A stretch of 64,000 bases of DNA from Branchiostoma floridae (Eukaryota > Chordata > Leptocardii > Amphioxiformes > Branchiostomatidae). The stretch is from positions 26,891,863 to 26,955,862 of the forward strand of contig NC_049984.1 in the NCBI RefSeq assembly GCF_000003815.2. Direction: 5' to 3'. Shown here in pieces: positions 44,100 through 55,988 of this stretch. A program made the translations under genes and the position numbers. Numbering within the stretch: position 1 is the stretch's first letter; every line of letters begins with the position of its first letter. The notes under the pieces were generated by a model. It did not search any database and was not told the origin of the DNA. It was given only the letters and a program-made list of their open reading frames with translations.

Positions 44100-45494
44100 T
44101 TGAAAAATACTGAGTGGGTAATTAAGATGTGAAATAGTTTCTTCTATATTATATTATATATTATATTATTATCTTCTAAAACGTGAAATAAAAGAGAACT
44201 AGATGTTCAGACAGTAATGCCCAGTTAAAAGTTACATACAGTACCACATTGCTTAGATTTAGAGTCATATTTAAATCGCTAGGATATATAGAAAAGAATG
44301 GGCAAAAAGCTAGAATCGCTAGGGGGAATTGCACTACCGTACGTTCCACCACCCAGGCCATCTTGCACGGGCTGGAAAGTGCAATCCAGACAAGGGAACA
44401 TCGTAACACCGTGGCCAGGGCAACACTGCAGTACGATTAAACATATACTTTTAGCATCAGAGACAAAGTCACATTGTCTGTATGCCTAAACTCCGATACC
44501 CTTGATAATACCAATAATATATGAATTCCACGTTTATGTTAACCCTTAAAATAACTATCTTTAAAAACCTGAAAAGCAATCATTCCCTATTTCATTCTCA
44601 GGAACACTCACTTCTACACGTTTTTTGTGTAGCAGTCGCGGTTAGTGGACTTTGGCAGCCCGCCCAGTGCCAACTGCGGCGGACGTTAAACGACAAAGCC
44701 GCACGGACGCAACAATGTATATGTATATTGGTAAAGTAACACTTTTAGCATTCATCTACATAATCTTACTTTAATCATACAGTCACTGTCTCAATTGTAT
44801 GTGTATTTTTGTGTTTGGACGCTTGACACAGTATAAGAGACACGTTTCTTCTGTGACGTCCCGTTCCCGCGTTTTCTATGAGTCTACGTGTGTTCATCGC
44901 TGTTTCTTTTGCTCAATTTTTTTTTGTTCTAACGTCATTGCCTGATAGCAGGGTAGTTTGAATTCTTTAATTTGTTTTCAACATAGCTATAACTAATAAG
45001 GTTGCCGTCAACTTGATAAAGTGACGATATCGTCTCAGCTTCATTCTTTCGTCAAACGTCAAGTCTTAGACGTGGGTCACTGATATTCAATCATCGGTTT
45101 CCCATCATCACACTTAGTCAGCTGCACAGTACATTCACTTCATGTCTTGAAAAGAACAAGCAGTTGGAGATGTAAGGCTACAATATCATTTTCGAGGCCG
45201 CATATGGAGTTCTCGCTGTCTGACCAACGCTAATTATTTCCGTCACGTGGGTCACAACACAGACGTAGAGAGCGGATCGCATCCAAACTACATGCACAAA
45301 CGTTCATGTTGAAAAGAGATCAAACTATATTTGGAATTTCATCAGCCAATTGATTAGTTTAATGCATTTTAAAGTCAGGACGTCTGCTTTATCCAGTTTA
45401 TCCGCTTGATAGGATTTTAACCAAAAACTTTGCCACACATTCCTGTGCCATCCTGAGAAGATCCCGCGCATTTCCAGATTCTACCTAAGCTCCC
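44100..45494. other. No supported gene
   Basis: Includes an AT microsatellite at 44150-44172 and short frames at 44249 and 44521 without recognisable content. Confidence 0.4.
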
Positions 45495-45694
45495 GTGTTT
45501 TCTCATTTCCCCTGCAAATTTACCTCACCATTATCACATCATGGAGGACGAGACCACAAGGGACATTTGTCTTCGGTAGACAAAAGACCAAGTCGACATG
45601 CTCAAGGGTTATTTTGTCTTCAATGGATGGGACTGGATCGAAATCCCCCTTCCTCCCGATTTTTGTTACGAAACCCTGTTGATGTCGAAATTGT

Positions 45695-45794
45695 NNNNNN
45701 NNNNNNNNNNNNNNNNNNNNNNNNNNNNNNNNNNNNNNNNNNNNNNNNNNNNNNNNNNNNNNNNNNNNNNNNNNNNNNNNNNNNNNNNNNNNNN
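45695..45794. other. Assembly gap (100 N)
   Basis: Nominal 100-N gap immediately before a 27-bp tandem repeat, so the repeat probably extends into it. Confidence 0.95.
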
Positions 45795-45926
45795 CGACCG
45801 GCGTCTTCAGCGCAACTCGCGACCCGGCGTCTTCAAGCGCAACTCGCGACCCGGCGTCTTCAAGCACAACTCGCGACCCGGCGTCTTCAAGCGCAACCCG
45901 CGACCCGTCGTCTTCAAGCACAACTG
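45795..45926. repeat. 27-bp minisatellite
   Basis: About five units of CGACCCGGCGTCTTCAAGCG plus CAACTCG. Frames on both strands stay open because 27 is a multiple of three. A poly-C run of about 17 follows at 45982-45998. Confidence 0.85.
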
Positions 45927-46145
45927 GCGGTCGTCACCCGGTGGCTTCGTCTTCCGCACCCCCGGATCCGCAGACCACCACCCCCCCCCCCCCCCCCGGA
46001 AATGAACGATGCGGAATGCCCCAACTAAAAAGGCCCCTTATGATTTCCTTTGAAAGGACATTTCATGTGAACGCGTGCCTTATATCGCATTACTTCGGGT
46101 CAAACGAGGAACTTTAAATATCTTGAGAAAAAATTGCTCGATGTT

Positions 46146-46425
46146 CAGTCATGACCTCGAGGCCATAGCCTACGTGGTTATGATGAGCAGATTATTGCAG
46201 AAAATCATCCAATGCTTTTATTTGTTGTAATGGATAAGGGTTACGGCATTCTTTTTGGCCCAAGTACAACATGTTTGCAGCTTTACCAAGAAGTCGATGA
46301 GTTGGACAAAAAATTGCCAGTGTACCAGGATGGTTGCAAGATGCATACTGTGGCTGGGCTTAGCATTGAAAAAGAATCAGGGTTTAGACCTGTACTTAAG
46401 AAGATGAGTTCTTTCTGCAGGTATA
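46146..46425 (+). pseudogene. Unrecognised exon
   Basis: The frame encodes LLFVVMDKGYGILFGPSTTC, LYQEVDELDKKLPVYQDGCK and SGFRPVLKKMSSFCR, then a GTATAT donor-like site. The composition is strongly protein-like. Sequence just upstream in the same frame appears to continue the exon to about 46190. No family is recognised. Probably part of a TE-associated ORF. Confidence 0.4.
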
Positions 46426-46825
46426 TACTTTACATTTGATGGTAGGCACCATTTCCAATTGGGAATTCATTATGACGCCCAGCATCGCAAGAAAGCGAAG
46501 GGGGTAATCAGAAAAACGCAGAAAAAAATGAAACAAAAAAACAAGACAAGTAAAACAGAAGAGTCCAAAGCACCAACCAAAGAAAGCAGACCGCAACATA
46601 GCGTGAAGTTCAACAAAGTAAAGTAAACACAAGGACGATACTACAGCAGACTAACCTACTCCAAACCGGACTGTCCGTCAGAGGTATGTGCGAATGTTGT
46701 ACCTGAGCTCGAGCTTAGTTTCGTCACCTTTCCTGCCACCAGATGCCTTACGATGACGACTCAACTGTGTTTGACTCCTTGTGCTCGTATACGTAATGTT
46801 GTTGATGGTCCTGGTGATGGTAAGA

Positions 46826-46874
46826 CCCTGATGCCGACGAATAAACTACTGCCATTTGTTCGTCGGCATCAGGG
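46826..46874. repeat. Perfect 16-bp hairpin
   Basis: CCCTGATGCCGACGAA (46826-46841) and TTCGTCGGCATCAGGG (46859-46874) are exact reverse complements separated by 17 bases. It is isolated in non-coding DNA. It may be a stem-loop such as a Helitron 3-prime hairpin or a regulatory RNA element, though no CTRR end directly follows. Confidence 0.8.
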
Positions 46875-47230
46875 CCATGCCTCCTCGTAATATAGAGCTC
46901 GCCGACAACTCGGCCGAGCTAAATTCTTGATTTGTAAAGGGGGCTTAAGGACTGCCGTTGGAAACTTTCGCAAAAGCATTTCAAACAAAGTATTCCCGAG
47001 TTAGGTGAAAAATGCAAATAGAGCTTCTATCTAATAGGAGTGAAGATAACTTTGTAGATATCACTTAAGTTAACATATACCATGCAAGAATTAGGTCGAT
47101 TCCGACGCAAAACAACAATAGTGCAGGTTGCGAGTGGTTATAATGCACATGCTCTTAAACCACAACCAAAACTGACAGAGTGAGGAACAACCGGCAACAT
47201 AAAACAAGAATCCGCGTGTGTATAGAAACG

Positions 47231-47319
47231 TACACTGGAATATGGCAGCCGGCTTTGGGGACGCCAGGGTCAAGTTAGAGGGAATAAGTAAGGAAATAGG
47301 GTCACGGATAGACGCAGAG
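47231..47319 (+). other. Possible first exon
   Basis: ATG at 47240 begins MAAGFGDARVKLEGISKEIG-SRIDAE and meets a GTAGGTAAG-type donor near 47320. The peptide is helical. No partner exon is assigned. The downstream 47350-47660 frames are Pro/Ser-rich and not convincing. Confidence 0.3.
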
Positions 47320-48707
47320 GTAGGTAAGAGACCCAGTATTCACGCCAGATATGGGACCCCTGACTGAACTGATGGGTTCCTCCCGCGTACCCCGTCTAAC
47401 TCCCCTCCCCCACTCCACAGACGTCGGTCCAGAACTCTTCTCCGCTCCGGAACCGTTGGGCACCTCCTGCATGTCAAACGAACAACCCACCTTAGTTGTC
47501 CACACCGATCAAAAACTGCTTAAATTCTTGTCTCGACTTGTCTCTTTTTTTCGAGGATTGGTTGGACGGAGTAGATGGGGCACTGAACACGTGGAGAGGC
47601 ACGCAGGACCAGAGGGCGCGCCTGATTTGGACAAATTTGGAGAGGGAGGCAATACAAGAAGTTAACGTCCTGTAGCTGCGGGACCGGGGGGATCTCCAGA
47701 AATTTTTACACACCTGATCCCCACAATGTTCTAACAAAAGGCACAGAGAGTGGTAGGCTGAGGAGTGAGGTTAGCCACACTGTTAACAAGTGGTTGAAAA
47801 AAGTTATCTATGAATATTATAACAATATTGTCAACACTGTTTCTTACTGTTTTTAATTTCCATTGTTTTCAGCATGTCGCTCTATACATCCATGCAATAG
47901 TATACCATATGACTCAGTTCTTGCGGACGTACAAGTACATAAACGACCTTTCCTGTGACAGTGTTAAGCGGATATGCATATTGTAATACATCTGTACAGG
48001 GCAGGAATGTACAGGACAGTTCATGGAATACGACAACCGTGACCTATTTGCGGTGATCAATGAGCTGGACAGAAAAAAGTCAAATTTAGGACCGAATGTG
48101 GCACAATGAAGAGCCACCACGCAAGCTTTGGCAGATATAGTATACTAAATTACAAATGAGACTGGCTGAAACTTGGTCCTCTAGGATTAGTTAGGAAGGC
48201 TTTGAGTATGACTGGAGCCTACGTTAAGACCACCCCGCTGACAAACGGGGACCGTTCATCAAAACCATGACCCTGCATAGTGATGGAACAAGCCGAGACC
48301 AGGTCAAGTATGCGGACTATGAAGTTACAACGGGCACTGGGAAGACCAGGTTGGCAGGCATACTCGTCATGCCATCCTGGGAGTCCGGCTGGAAGGTCTA
48401 TAGAAGGTCATCATCAAGAAAGTGGCACAGCTGACGAACACATCTCACACTCAGAGTACAACAACATTTGAAAAACAGCTTATTTCAAAACTCAAAAATG
48501 GGACACGGAGCAGCCAACCAGAAGCACCCGATGAGCTGCTCCAGTGCTACAAGACTTATGCATTTTTAGTAATACGACAGTAGAAAGGTAGAGACTGCTT
48601 TTTAGGTAGGTACCTATCAGACTCAGAGTAATGAGGCTTTTGTGTTGGTCATGTCCTCAAAAAAATTTTATACTTTATAAGTAAAACAGCACTTTCATGC
48701 TTTCCAG

Positions 48708-49348
48708 GTTGACCTCTTTGACTCTGATCCGGATGAACTGCCAGATATAGAAGATCAGGACACAAGAAGATCCACACCCCTGTTGCCGACTTCAGCCCCC
48801 CAACGAATCCCGCCTGGACGAATCATAGCACGCCGACCAACATCTGTCGTGGCCCGCCAGTCAACTTCCAACCGACGCCCGTCAGCCTCAATGTCACGTC
48901 CATCAATGTCACACCCACCATTCTCCATGCTATGTCCATCTTCCATGTCACACACACACCTAACGTTCGTCCGCATCTACCTCTCGTCCACCCGCGTCCA
49001 CCTCTTGTCCACTCGCGTCTACCTCTCGTCCACCTGCGTCCGCCTCTCGTCCACCTGCGTTCGCCTCTCGTCCGCCCGCGTCCACCTGTCGTCCGCCTGC
49101 GTCCACCTCTCGAAAACCCGCATCTACCTCTCGCCCACCTCCGTAGTAAGCTTTTAATGATATGCCCCGTTCTAAACGTCGATTTGTCTAATCTGTTTCA
49201 GCTGGATGTAGAGTTGGCTTTGTACGTTGCCCCAGGTAAGCCAGATGCTTGAAGGAAATGCTGCCGAAGGAATCGGAACTGTTGATCCGCTTCGCAGCTG
49301 ATCAGAAGCTGTTGAAGAAGGAGCCACAAATGGGCAACTGGTCTGATG
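48708..49348 (+). pseudogene. Two-exon fragment containing a 21-bp coding repeat
   Basis: Exon 1 (48708 to about 49145, after CTTTCCAG) encodes VDLFDSDPDELPDIEDQDTR, a Ser/Arg-rich stretch and then 7-residue repeats. Exon 2 (49202-49348, between TTTCAG and a GTATGT donor) encodes KEMLPKESELLIRFAADQKL, with a TGA after its first 16 codons in the best frame. The acidic start followed by basic, Ser-rich repeats suggests a disordered protein. Not recognised. Confidence 0.4.
48982..49146 (+). repeat. 21-bp minisatellite
   Basis: Eight units of CTCGTCCACCCGCGTCCACCT with point variants. The 21-bp period keeps frame and encodes SSTRVHL-like heptads. Confidence 0.85.
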
Positions 49349-49889
49349 GTATGTTAACACACGTTTGAATCACCCATGTACATTTCCTTGTCCATTTGAA
49401 ACAATCTGTATCCCAACAAGTTGCGGGAGGATAAAGAGCTCATTCCGCATATGGCTGTAATTCAACAGTTCATGATAATATCAGCAACTGTTGTATTTCA
49501 GTGTTATAATGTTATTGCTAGCATATTCATCATCGGATTCCTGAAAGTGCATATTGCTTGATGTACTGACAATGGGTGAGGAAATATGAATGTAACTAAC
49601 TGATATCATTTTAAAATTTATACAAAGTGAGCCCAAGCTGTTGTTTGATGCCATGAAAAGTGAACTCAACATCACAGTGTTGCATATGTTAAAACTTAAT
49701 CGAAAAGGAAGCATTCTAAAACAACAAAGAAATGTTAACATCCCCTTGGTGAGGATAACATACAAATCTTCACTTGCATGCAGCTGGCCAAAATATGATA
49801 ACACTCGATATCCTATCAACAGACAGGAAGCTGAGGAAGGCACTGCATGTCCCTTTTCACAGCGATAATGCTGTCCATGCACGTGGGTC

Positions 49890-50430
49890 TTGACTACTGC
49901 AGACGGAAATGATGCGGTCTTCGATGGCACGCTAGAAAGGCGAGGGCTCAGACTCACAAGGAAAATCGACGTAGCAAAGATGTTCAGCCGTTTGGTCGAC
50001 AAACTACGCCATCAGGAGGCCCACACCCCTGAACAACTAATTAATATGATGCCAGAATGTAGCAGGTTTAGGGGTCTATATAACATCGGAGACTGGCTCA
50101 AGCCGTCGATGCCAAAAATAAAGGGACAATCCCAGCCCGGTCAGTTCCGATTCCGTTTAAGCAAGGAGGACCCTGATGTAGTTAGCATGTTTTACCGAAA
50201 GGGACAGGGCCAACCTTGGAACAAACGAAAAAAAAAATGAAATGTTTAAGAGATCAAGATCTGGAAAACCCGTTCGGCCTAAAGGAATACCAAAAACCTG
50301 TCTCCTTTCAAAATAGAAACATCGATGCCCAAAAACTATTAGATGAGCAGCTACCAAAATGGATCCCTTATCTTGACTCTGACCAGGAACAATTCGTGTG
50401 GGAAAATTATCTAGCCTAGGTCAGATGATG
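49890..50430 (+). pseudogene. C-terminal part of a multi-copy ORF family (DUF7869-like)
   Basis: One frame encodes RKIDVAKMFSRLVDKLRHQE, AHTPEQLINMMPEC, YNIGDWLKPSMPKIKGQSQP and FYRKGQGQPW. After a run of A at 50228 a second frame gives CLRDQDLENPFGLKEYQKPV, SFQNRNIDAQKLLDEQLPKW and stops at 50419. The MFSRL segment aligns with the D-x-FSR motif of the copies at 29784 and 56823, although the HTHEDVD motif is replaced here. A single A-run frameshift makes this the cleanest C-terminus of the family in the window. Function unknown. Confidence 0.5.
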
Positions 50431-50449
50431 AAATCAGGTAAAAGCGCTA

Positions 50450-50597
50450 CAGCTATGACATCATATTCTACAGTTGGGACAGGATGGGTCCTGACCAAGC
50501 TTCCACAGTACGTGGAACAAAACTGTGTTACGAGGAGTCAGCAGTCCCTGATGCTCTGAGAAGCCTGCTGGAGAAAGAGCAGGAGAACCCGGAGGTA
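50450..50597 (+). pseudogene. Exon-like segment
   Basis: A frame reading LCYEESAVPDALRSLLEKEQ ENPE ends exactly at a GTAACG donor near 50597. A charged, helical end. It may be the next exon after the preceding family fragment. Not recognised. Confidence 0.3.
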
Positions 50598-51110
50598 ACG
50601 GATTCTTGATGGAATGAACCTGTTGTGATATAACTATCTTTATAATCTGATACTGCATATATTGACATAATCATGATTAACGGGATGTGGAAAACCTGTA
50701 CATTGTCTACTGAGCTTTGCAGCAAGTGTTACTCTTCAGCATGATAACCTACAAGCAAGAAGGACTGAGATGTAGTCTGCCCAGTATACTTTAGTACCCT
50801 CTTTCCTGTGTTGGAGAGTGAGTACCAGTGAGAAAGAGGTGCGACAGGGGTGCTGCGTTTTCCACAGTGGGTACAATGTAGACTTTCAGGTAGCTTGTTG
50901 TTAGGTATTCTGTGGAATCTCTGTGTCAGTACCTGGAACGTTTCTTATTGCCCCCTGTATTGATCGTATTGTTAAATTACTAATAGATATGGGGCTTGAG
51001 GTTTTGTAGTTTTCTTTTAAAATTTAACTTGTTGAAGATATGTTTGCCATGTCGACTTTCTAGACTGGGAACTCATTTTCCTCGTCATTGTTAGCTGCTT
51101 TATGTTTTTT

Positions 51111-52051
51111 NNNNNNNNNNNNNNNNNNNNNNNNNNNNNNNNNNNNNNNNNNNNNNNNNNNNNNNNNNNNNNNNNNNNNNNNNNNNNNNNNNNNNNNNNN
51201 NNNNNNNNNNNNNNNNNNNNNNNNNNNNNNNNNNNNNNNNNNNNNNNNNNNNNNNNNNNNNNNNNNNNNNNNNNNNNNNNNNNNNNNNNNNNNNNNNNNN
51301 NNNNNNNNNNNNNNNNNNNNNNNNNNNNNNNNNNNNNNNNNNNNNNNNNNNNNNNNNNNNNNNNNNNNNNNNNNNNNNNNNNNNNNNNNNNNNNNNNNNN
51401 NNNNNNNNNNNNNNNNNNNNNNNNNNNNNNNNNNNNNNNNNNNNNNNNNNNNNNNNNNNNNNNNNNNNNNNNNNNNNNNNNNNNNNNNNNNNNNNNNNNN
51501 NNNNNNNNNNNNNNNNNNNNNNNNNNNNNNNNNNNNNNNNNNNNNNNNNNNNNNNNNNNNNNNNNNNNNNNNNNNNNNNNNNNNNNNNNNNNNNNNNNNN
51601 NNNNNNNNNNNNNNNNNNNNNNNNNNNNNNNNNNNNNNNNNNNNNNNNNNNNNNNNNNNNNNNNNNNNNNNNNNNNNNNNNNNNNNNNNNNNNNNNNNNN
51701 NNNNNNNNNNNNNNNNNNNNNNNNNNNNNNNNNNNNNNNNNNNNNNNNNNNNNNNNNNNNNNNNNNNNNNNNNNNNNNNNNNNNNNNNNNNNNNNNNNNN
51801 NNNNNNNNNNNNNNNNNNNNNNNNNNNNNNNNNNNNNNNNNNNNNNNNNNNNNNNNNNNNNNNNNNNNNNNNNNNNNNNNNNNNNNNNNNNNNNNNNNNN
51901 NNNNNNNNNNNNNNNNNNNNNNNNNNNNNNNNNNNNNNNNNNNNNNNNNNNNNNNNNNNNNNNNNNNNNNNNNNNNNNNNNNNNNNNNNNNNNNNNNNNN
52001 NNNNNNNNNNNNNNNNNNNNNNNNNNNNNNNNNNNNNNNNNNNNNNNNNNN
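51111..52051. other. Assembly gap (941 N)
   Basis: An estimated-size gap of 941 N. Long open frames reported across it are artefacts of N. An exon end encoding LGTAVDAAMHEKHLVEQA followed by a GTAAGA donor emerges at 52056-52108, so a coding exon may be lost in the gap. Confidence 0.95.
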
Positions 52052-52274
52052 GACTGGGGACCGCAGTTGATGCCGCAATGCATGAAAAGCACCTCGTTGA
52101 ACAAGCAAGTAAGAAAAAATTACTGTAACCATATTATCCAGTAGTACATTAATAACCATCGCCCAGTTGTTGCACAGATGCATAACAGTAAAAACATTAA
52201 GAATAGTAAAAACTCAAGCAGTCATCAAATGAAGCAAGACCTTAGTACATGTAGCATGTACAATTAGCTGTGGA

Positions 52275-52332
52275 TTATGTAAATTGGTAAGTCACAACAT
52301 GATTATGTAAATTGGTAAGTCACAACATGAGA
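52275..52332. repeat. 29-bp perfect tandem duplication
   Basis: GATTATGTAAATTGGTAAGT-CACAACATG... occurs twice head to tail. Recent slippage or duplication in non-coding DNA. Confidence 0.75.
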
Positions 52333-52399
52333 CCGGCTCACATTAGAAAGGCAGTTGCGTATTGAGGAGAAATCTCCACGTCGTGAGAGCCCATTATGT

Positions 52400-53210
52400 G
52401 CAATGAAAGTGAGATAACAGTCAGTGCTACGGACAGTGAGTCTGAGTGATACCTGTGATGCAGAAGAACAACACGAAACACAGATACAGTGTGTTGTAGA
52501 TATACCAGTCTGTCTACAAAACATCGACCCGTTGGCACGTAAGCTACACGAAGCCCAGCAGGCAGGGCTTGTACCAGAGGACAAAGCGTGAAGAATACAG
52601 TTTTCATCCAAAAGACCTGATACCTTTAAGTTATTATTATACCCAGTCTTAACTGCAGGTATGTGGACTTGGCTGGCTGCCCTAAATAAAATTATTGATT
52701 TTCAATCACATCTGTAAGTTGCGCCGCATCAGTGAACAACCATATATACTGAGCCGATGACATGGATAGTCCCAGACCGATGCATACCCTGAGATGGGCA
52801 TGTGGTACCTGAGGGAAGACCGATGTGGTCGTGGCAGCATTTACAATTGACAACCATGGGCAGAGAGCTGTAGTACACTCTCAGATAGACTTTGGGATCT
52901 GCACTGGAAGTTGTACTGGGTGATGTGCCTGTTGTAGAACAGCAAGACAAAATCAAGGCAAAGCTGAAGATGGCGCCAAGGAACAAGTGGATAAAGGCAG
53001 AATACAGCACCTGTGTAGCGCAAGTATCATATCAGTAGGCAACTTTACAGTATGGGAAAAGCACTTCATTGTTATACACTTCATAGGAGGACTGCAAACA
53101 GCGTCAGATATCAGGAATGATCAGGAGGCTTCTGCACTGGAAAAGAGAATCCGATATGCACAACACCTCTTGCGACATTTTGAGGTCGACTTGCACAAAC
53201 AATAATTTGT
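52400..53210 (+). pseudogene. Weak exon-like segments
   Basis: One frame reads DTCDAEEQHETQIQCVVDIP and LARKLHEAQQAGLVPEDKA (about 52440-52590). Another, at 52987-53205, ends KRIRYAQHLLRHFEVDLHKQ with a stop. Both are protein-like but unassigned. Confidence 0.3.
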
Positions 53211-53595
53211 ATACTTTCATGTTTTCATACACTGTCTAAAGCATTGTATAGTGTTGGAACAACATTGCGTAAGGGGTTCTGATTAGCAACCTCTTATTAT
53301 TGCAGTTTTAATCTAATATTCGATGCATGGTGCCAACTAATTTCTACGTTTAAATATATACCAAGTACCAAGAGTGCAACATATGGTACAATTATATTTG
53401 ACCTATTTTCATACAAAGAACATGTACGGCTGTATTTGATTTTAACAAACAGAAGCCAGGAATGGCTAGCGTTACACATTTGCATTGACTTTTTAATTGA
53501 ACTTGACACGGAATTCTCGTGAAGTTCGCAAGATATGCTAGTAAATAACAGTCTCCTACCTAAAACACTTTAAATCATTTTCCCGCCCTCAATAG

Positions 53596-54624
53596 GAAAT
53601 GAAGGAGTTCGGCCCAAAACTTGCCCTCATAGAAGGCAAGTTGGATAAGCTGGACACAATCGAGAGAAAATTGGACTGGCTTACCGACAAGGTCAAGAAG
53701 CCGAAGCGTAAGGTAAGCCGCGCGTATAAGCCTCAAACTACAACCAAACATTCTTTGCTTAACTTCTATTCTATTGGCATTGGTTTAAGTTGAACGGCCC
53801 TTTCATCGCAATGTCCTGTCGTTAATTGGCTTGGGGTACGTTTGCTGAAGTCGTTGACTTCGAAAAAGTTAAATGAAAATGTAGACGTTCGGACTTAATA
53901 TTTGTTTATTTTGCTTTCTCAATTTTTTTTTTTTTTTTTTTGTTGGTCTGGAATTTATTGTCTTGTTTTTCTCATTACAGTTATCAGCGGTTGAGCTCCA
54001 GGGTGGTGATCGCATTCAGGCAGTACCGGTATGTGGCCACAAACATGGAGAGGCGGAACCGTGTGTACCGTGCGCTCAGTGGCCTCTTGACCTACGTACG
54101 TAGATTTCGTCTAAGTTTTCCATGGGGATTACCTATATTTTCCAACAAATTTTAATCCCATGATTTTCTTTGGGGAATTCTGCTTTGTTTACAAAAAAAT
54201 CTTGATTTGTTCTAAGGAAAGTATTCAGCATCAATGTCCTGTGATAATAGTAGTTCAAGCGTGAAGTGTGAATTACTTGTCCTTATAATTAGAGAAGTCT
54301 AATTCATTTTCTTTGATTGGTACACATTACCTTCTAATGTCCATGACATCATGCTGTATTATTGTTCTGTCCCAATTATCCATTCAAAGATAATTATTTT
54401 GTATTTTCACTAGAAAAAGAAATTCATTGTACACACTAATATGTCACTTGCAGGGGCTTCGACGCGCTGCTCCGGGCCACTATTACCTGTACAGCAGTGA
54501 GATTCTCAACATTGTCCGCGACTGTTACCCGTCTGGCGACGACGTTGACTGGATGCTCACCAACAGCAACAACAGTCCTACCGTGAACGTGGACGTGTCT
54601 GACCTGTTTGACGACAAGCCTTGA
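53596..54624 (+). CDS. Small three-exon ORF with consistent splice phases
   Basis: Exon A is 53596-53712 (acceptor CTCAATAG, donor GTAAGC), exon B 53988-54095 (acceptor TTATCAG, donor GTACGT) and exon C 54454-54624 (acceptor TTGCAG, stop TGA). All junctions are phase 0. With the ATG at 53599 the product is about 130 residues. Exon A is coiled coil (LALIEGKLDKLDTIERKLDW). Exon B is basic (VVIAFRQYRYVATNMERRNR). Exon C has APGHYYLYSSEILNIVRDCY and an acidic end SDLFDDKP. No frame defect was found. Exon A starts with an acceptor, so an upstream exon may exist. Exon A has a relative at 58191, including intron sequence before the acceptor. The family is not recognised. It could be a TE accessory protein or an expressed invertebrate gene. 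Confidence 0.5.
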
Positions 54625-55579
54625 AGTTTTCACCAACAGGCAACACCTCCACCATCTGATGTCCATTGTTTTTGGACTTTCTTCGCTTGAAAGTATTAGT
54701 TTTTCTTAGGTAGATAAAGGCTTTAGATATTTCTATAGTGACATATGCATAAAAACTATTACTGAAGTAACTGAATATAGTTTTGGAAGCGGTCAGACAT
54801 TTCAGATAGCATCCTCTATCTTTCTCAGTGGGAGCTATCCGAATCATCTGATATCTGTATTCTGTATATATCAAACTAAGGAATGTAAGCTATGAATATT
54901 TACAAGGTATAAAGCTCCTTCAACAGAGCAAGTCGTTCTTCCACATCTTCAGCCTGGCGACCCTTACTTGTTGTAAGCATACAGGATCCCCGAGAGAGCC
55001 CGCAGGGAGAAGGACTGGTAGGTATAGACATTGAGGTCATTTTGTACACCTACCTATAATCAACACATTTAGAATTTAGACTAACATTCAACTCACATCC
55101 TATCAGAAAACGTAGAAACATGTGACCAATCAGCCGAGACTAACCGGAAATGAACGATACAGGAATTCTGTATGTACGTCTGTAAACGAGTACTGGACCT
55201 CCATTTGACGTGGAAACACTTATCGGGAATAAAAGCGATGAGAAGTAACCCATTCCTATATGTCGCCATGGTGTACTAGAAATCCGACGGGAATGTATTT
55301 AGGTACGGTTCAGGTAAGTTTCTCCCTTTCAACCAGAAAACGGGAATGGAAGGGACATGTTTTTACTGGCAAACGTAATCATCCTACATTACCCAATTTT
55401 TACCCACTCATGGCTATTGCTGTTTGGGCGATTGGCCAAGCTCCAAAAGTGGAAGGCGGAGGATCAAAGTGGTTGGCCATCATGCGGAAATGATGAGGTC
55501 TACCTTTCGGGTCAATGTGAGCCTGGGTACTACTGTGGAGCAAAGGAGAAAGAGATGGTGCTGTAACAACTGACAAGAA

Positions 55580-55815
55580 TGAGGAGAATGGTGAATGGGT
55601 TACGATCCACAACATTCGGTTGACACAAGAGGACAGAGAGCTCCTGCAGCTAGACCAATGGCTGAACTATGAACATGAACTGTGCCAGAGCTCATCAGGA
55701 AAGAATATCCATGCATTGAAACAATATCATCGGAAGGTCCCATCCGTCTCTGGTACTTCATCCGGAAGATGAACGACGAGCATCTTGATGAACGTGTTGT
55801 TGGCATTCAGAACTG
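55580..55815 (+). pseudogene. ORF remnant, faintly Ulp1-like
   Basis: The frame encodes WVTIHNIRLTQEDRELLQLD followed by QWLNYEHELCQ. LT-x-ED-x-x-LL-x-x-x-WLN resembles the opening helix of Ulp1-type (C48) cysteine proteases carried by several animal transposons. No His/Asp/Cys catalytic motif is visible. After a frameshift another frame gives IRLWYFIRKMNDEHLDERVV and stops near 55815. The next clear exon begins at 55989. Confidence 0.3.
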
Positions 55816-55988
55816 AATTAAATGGTTCATAAGAGGTTTTAAAAAGAACCTTACAGTTACAGGAAAAAGTATCACACGTGGCGTGGAGGACTGCAAACTA
55901 CCTGTGTGAACATAAGAATAGCTATCTCTGTACACACTTACATATACACATTTAATCAATAACAACTCTTTACACCATTTCCCAATAG

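Noticed and set aside
45495-46028. 177- and 135-codon frames around 45700
   Set aside because: One third is N and the rest is a 27-bp minisatellite plus poly-C.
47351-47665. Pro/Ser-rich 104-codon ORF
   Set aside because: No recognisable domain; composition fits random GC-rich DNA; overlapping minus-strand frames are equally open.
51017-52183. 388-, 346-, 334- and 322-codon open frames
   Set aside because: They consist almost entirely of the 941-N gap.
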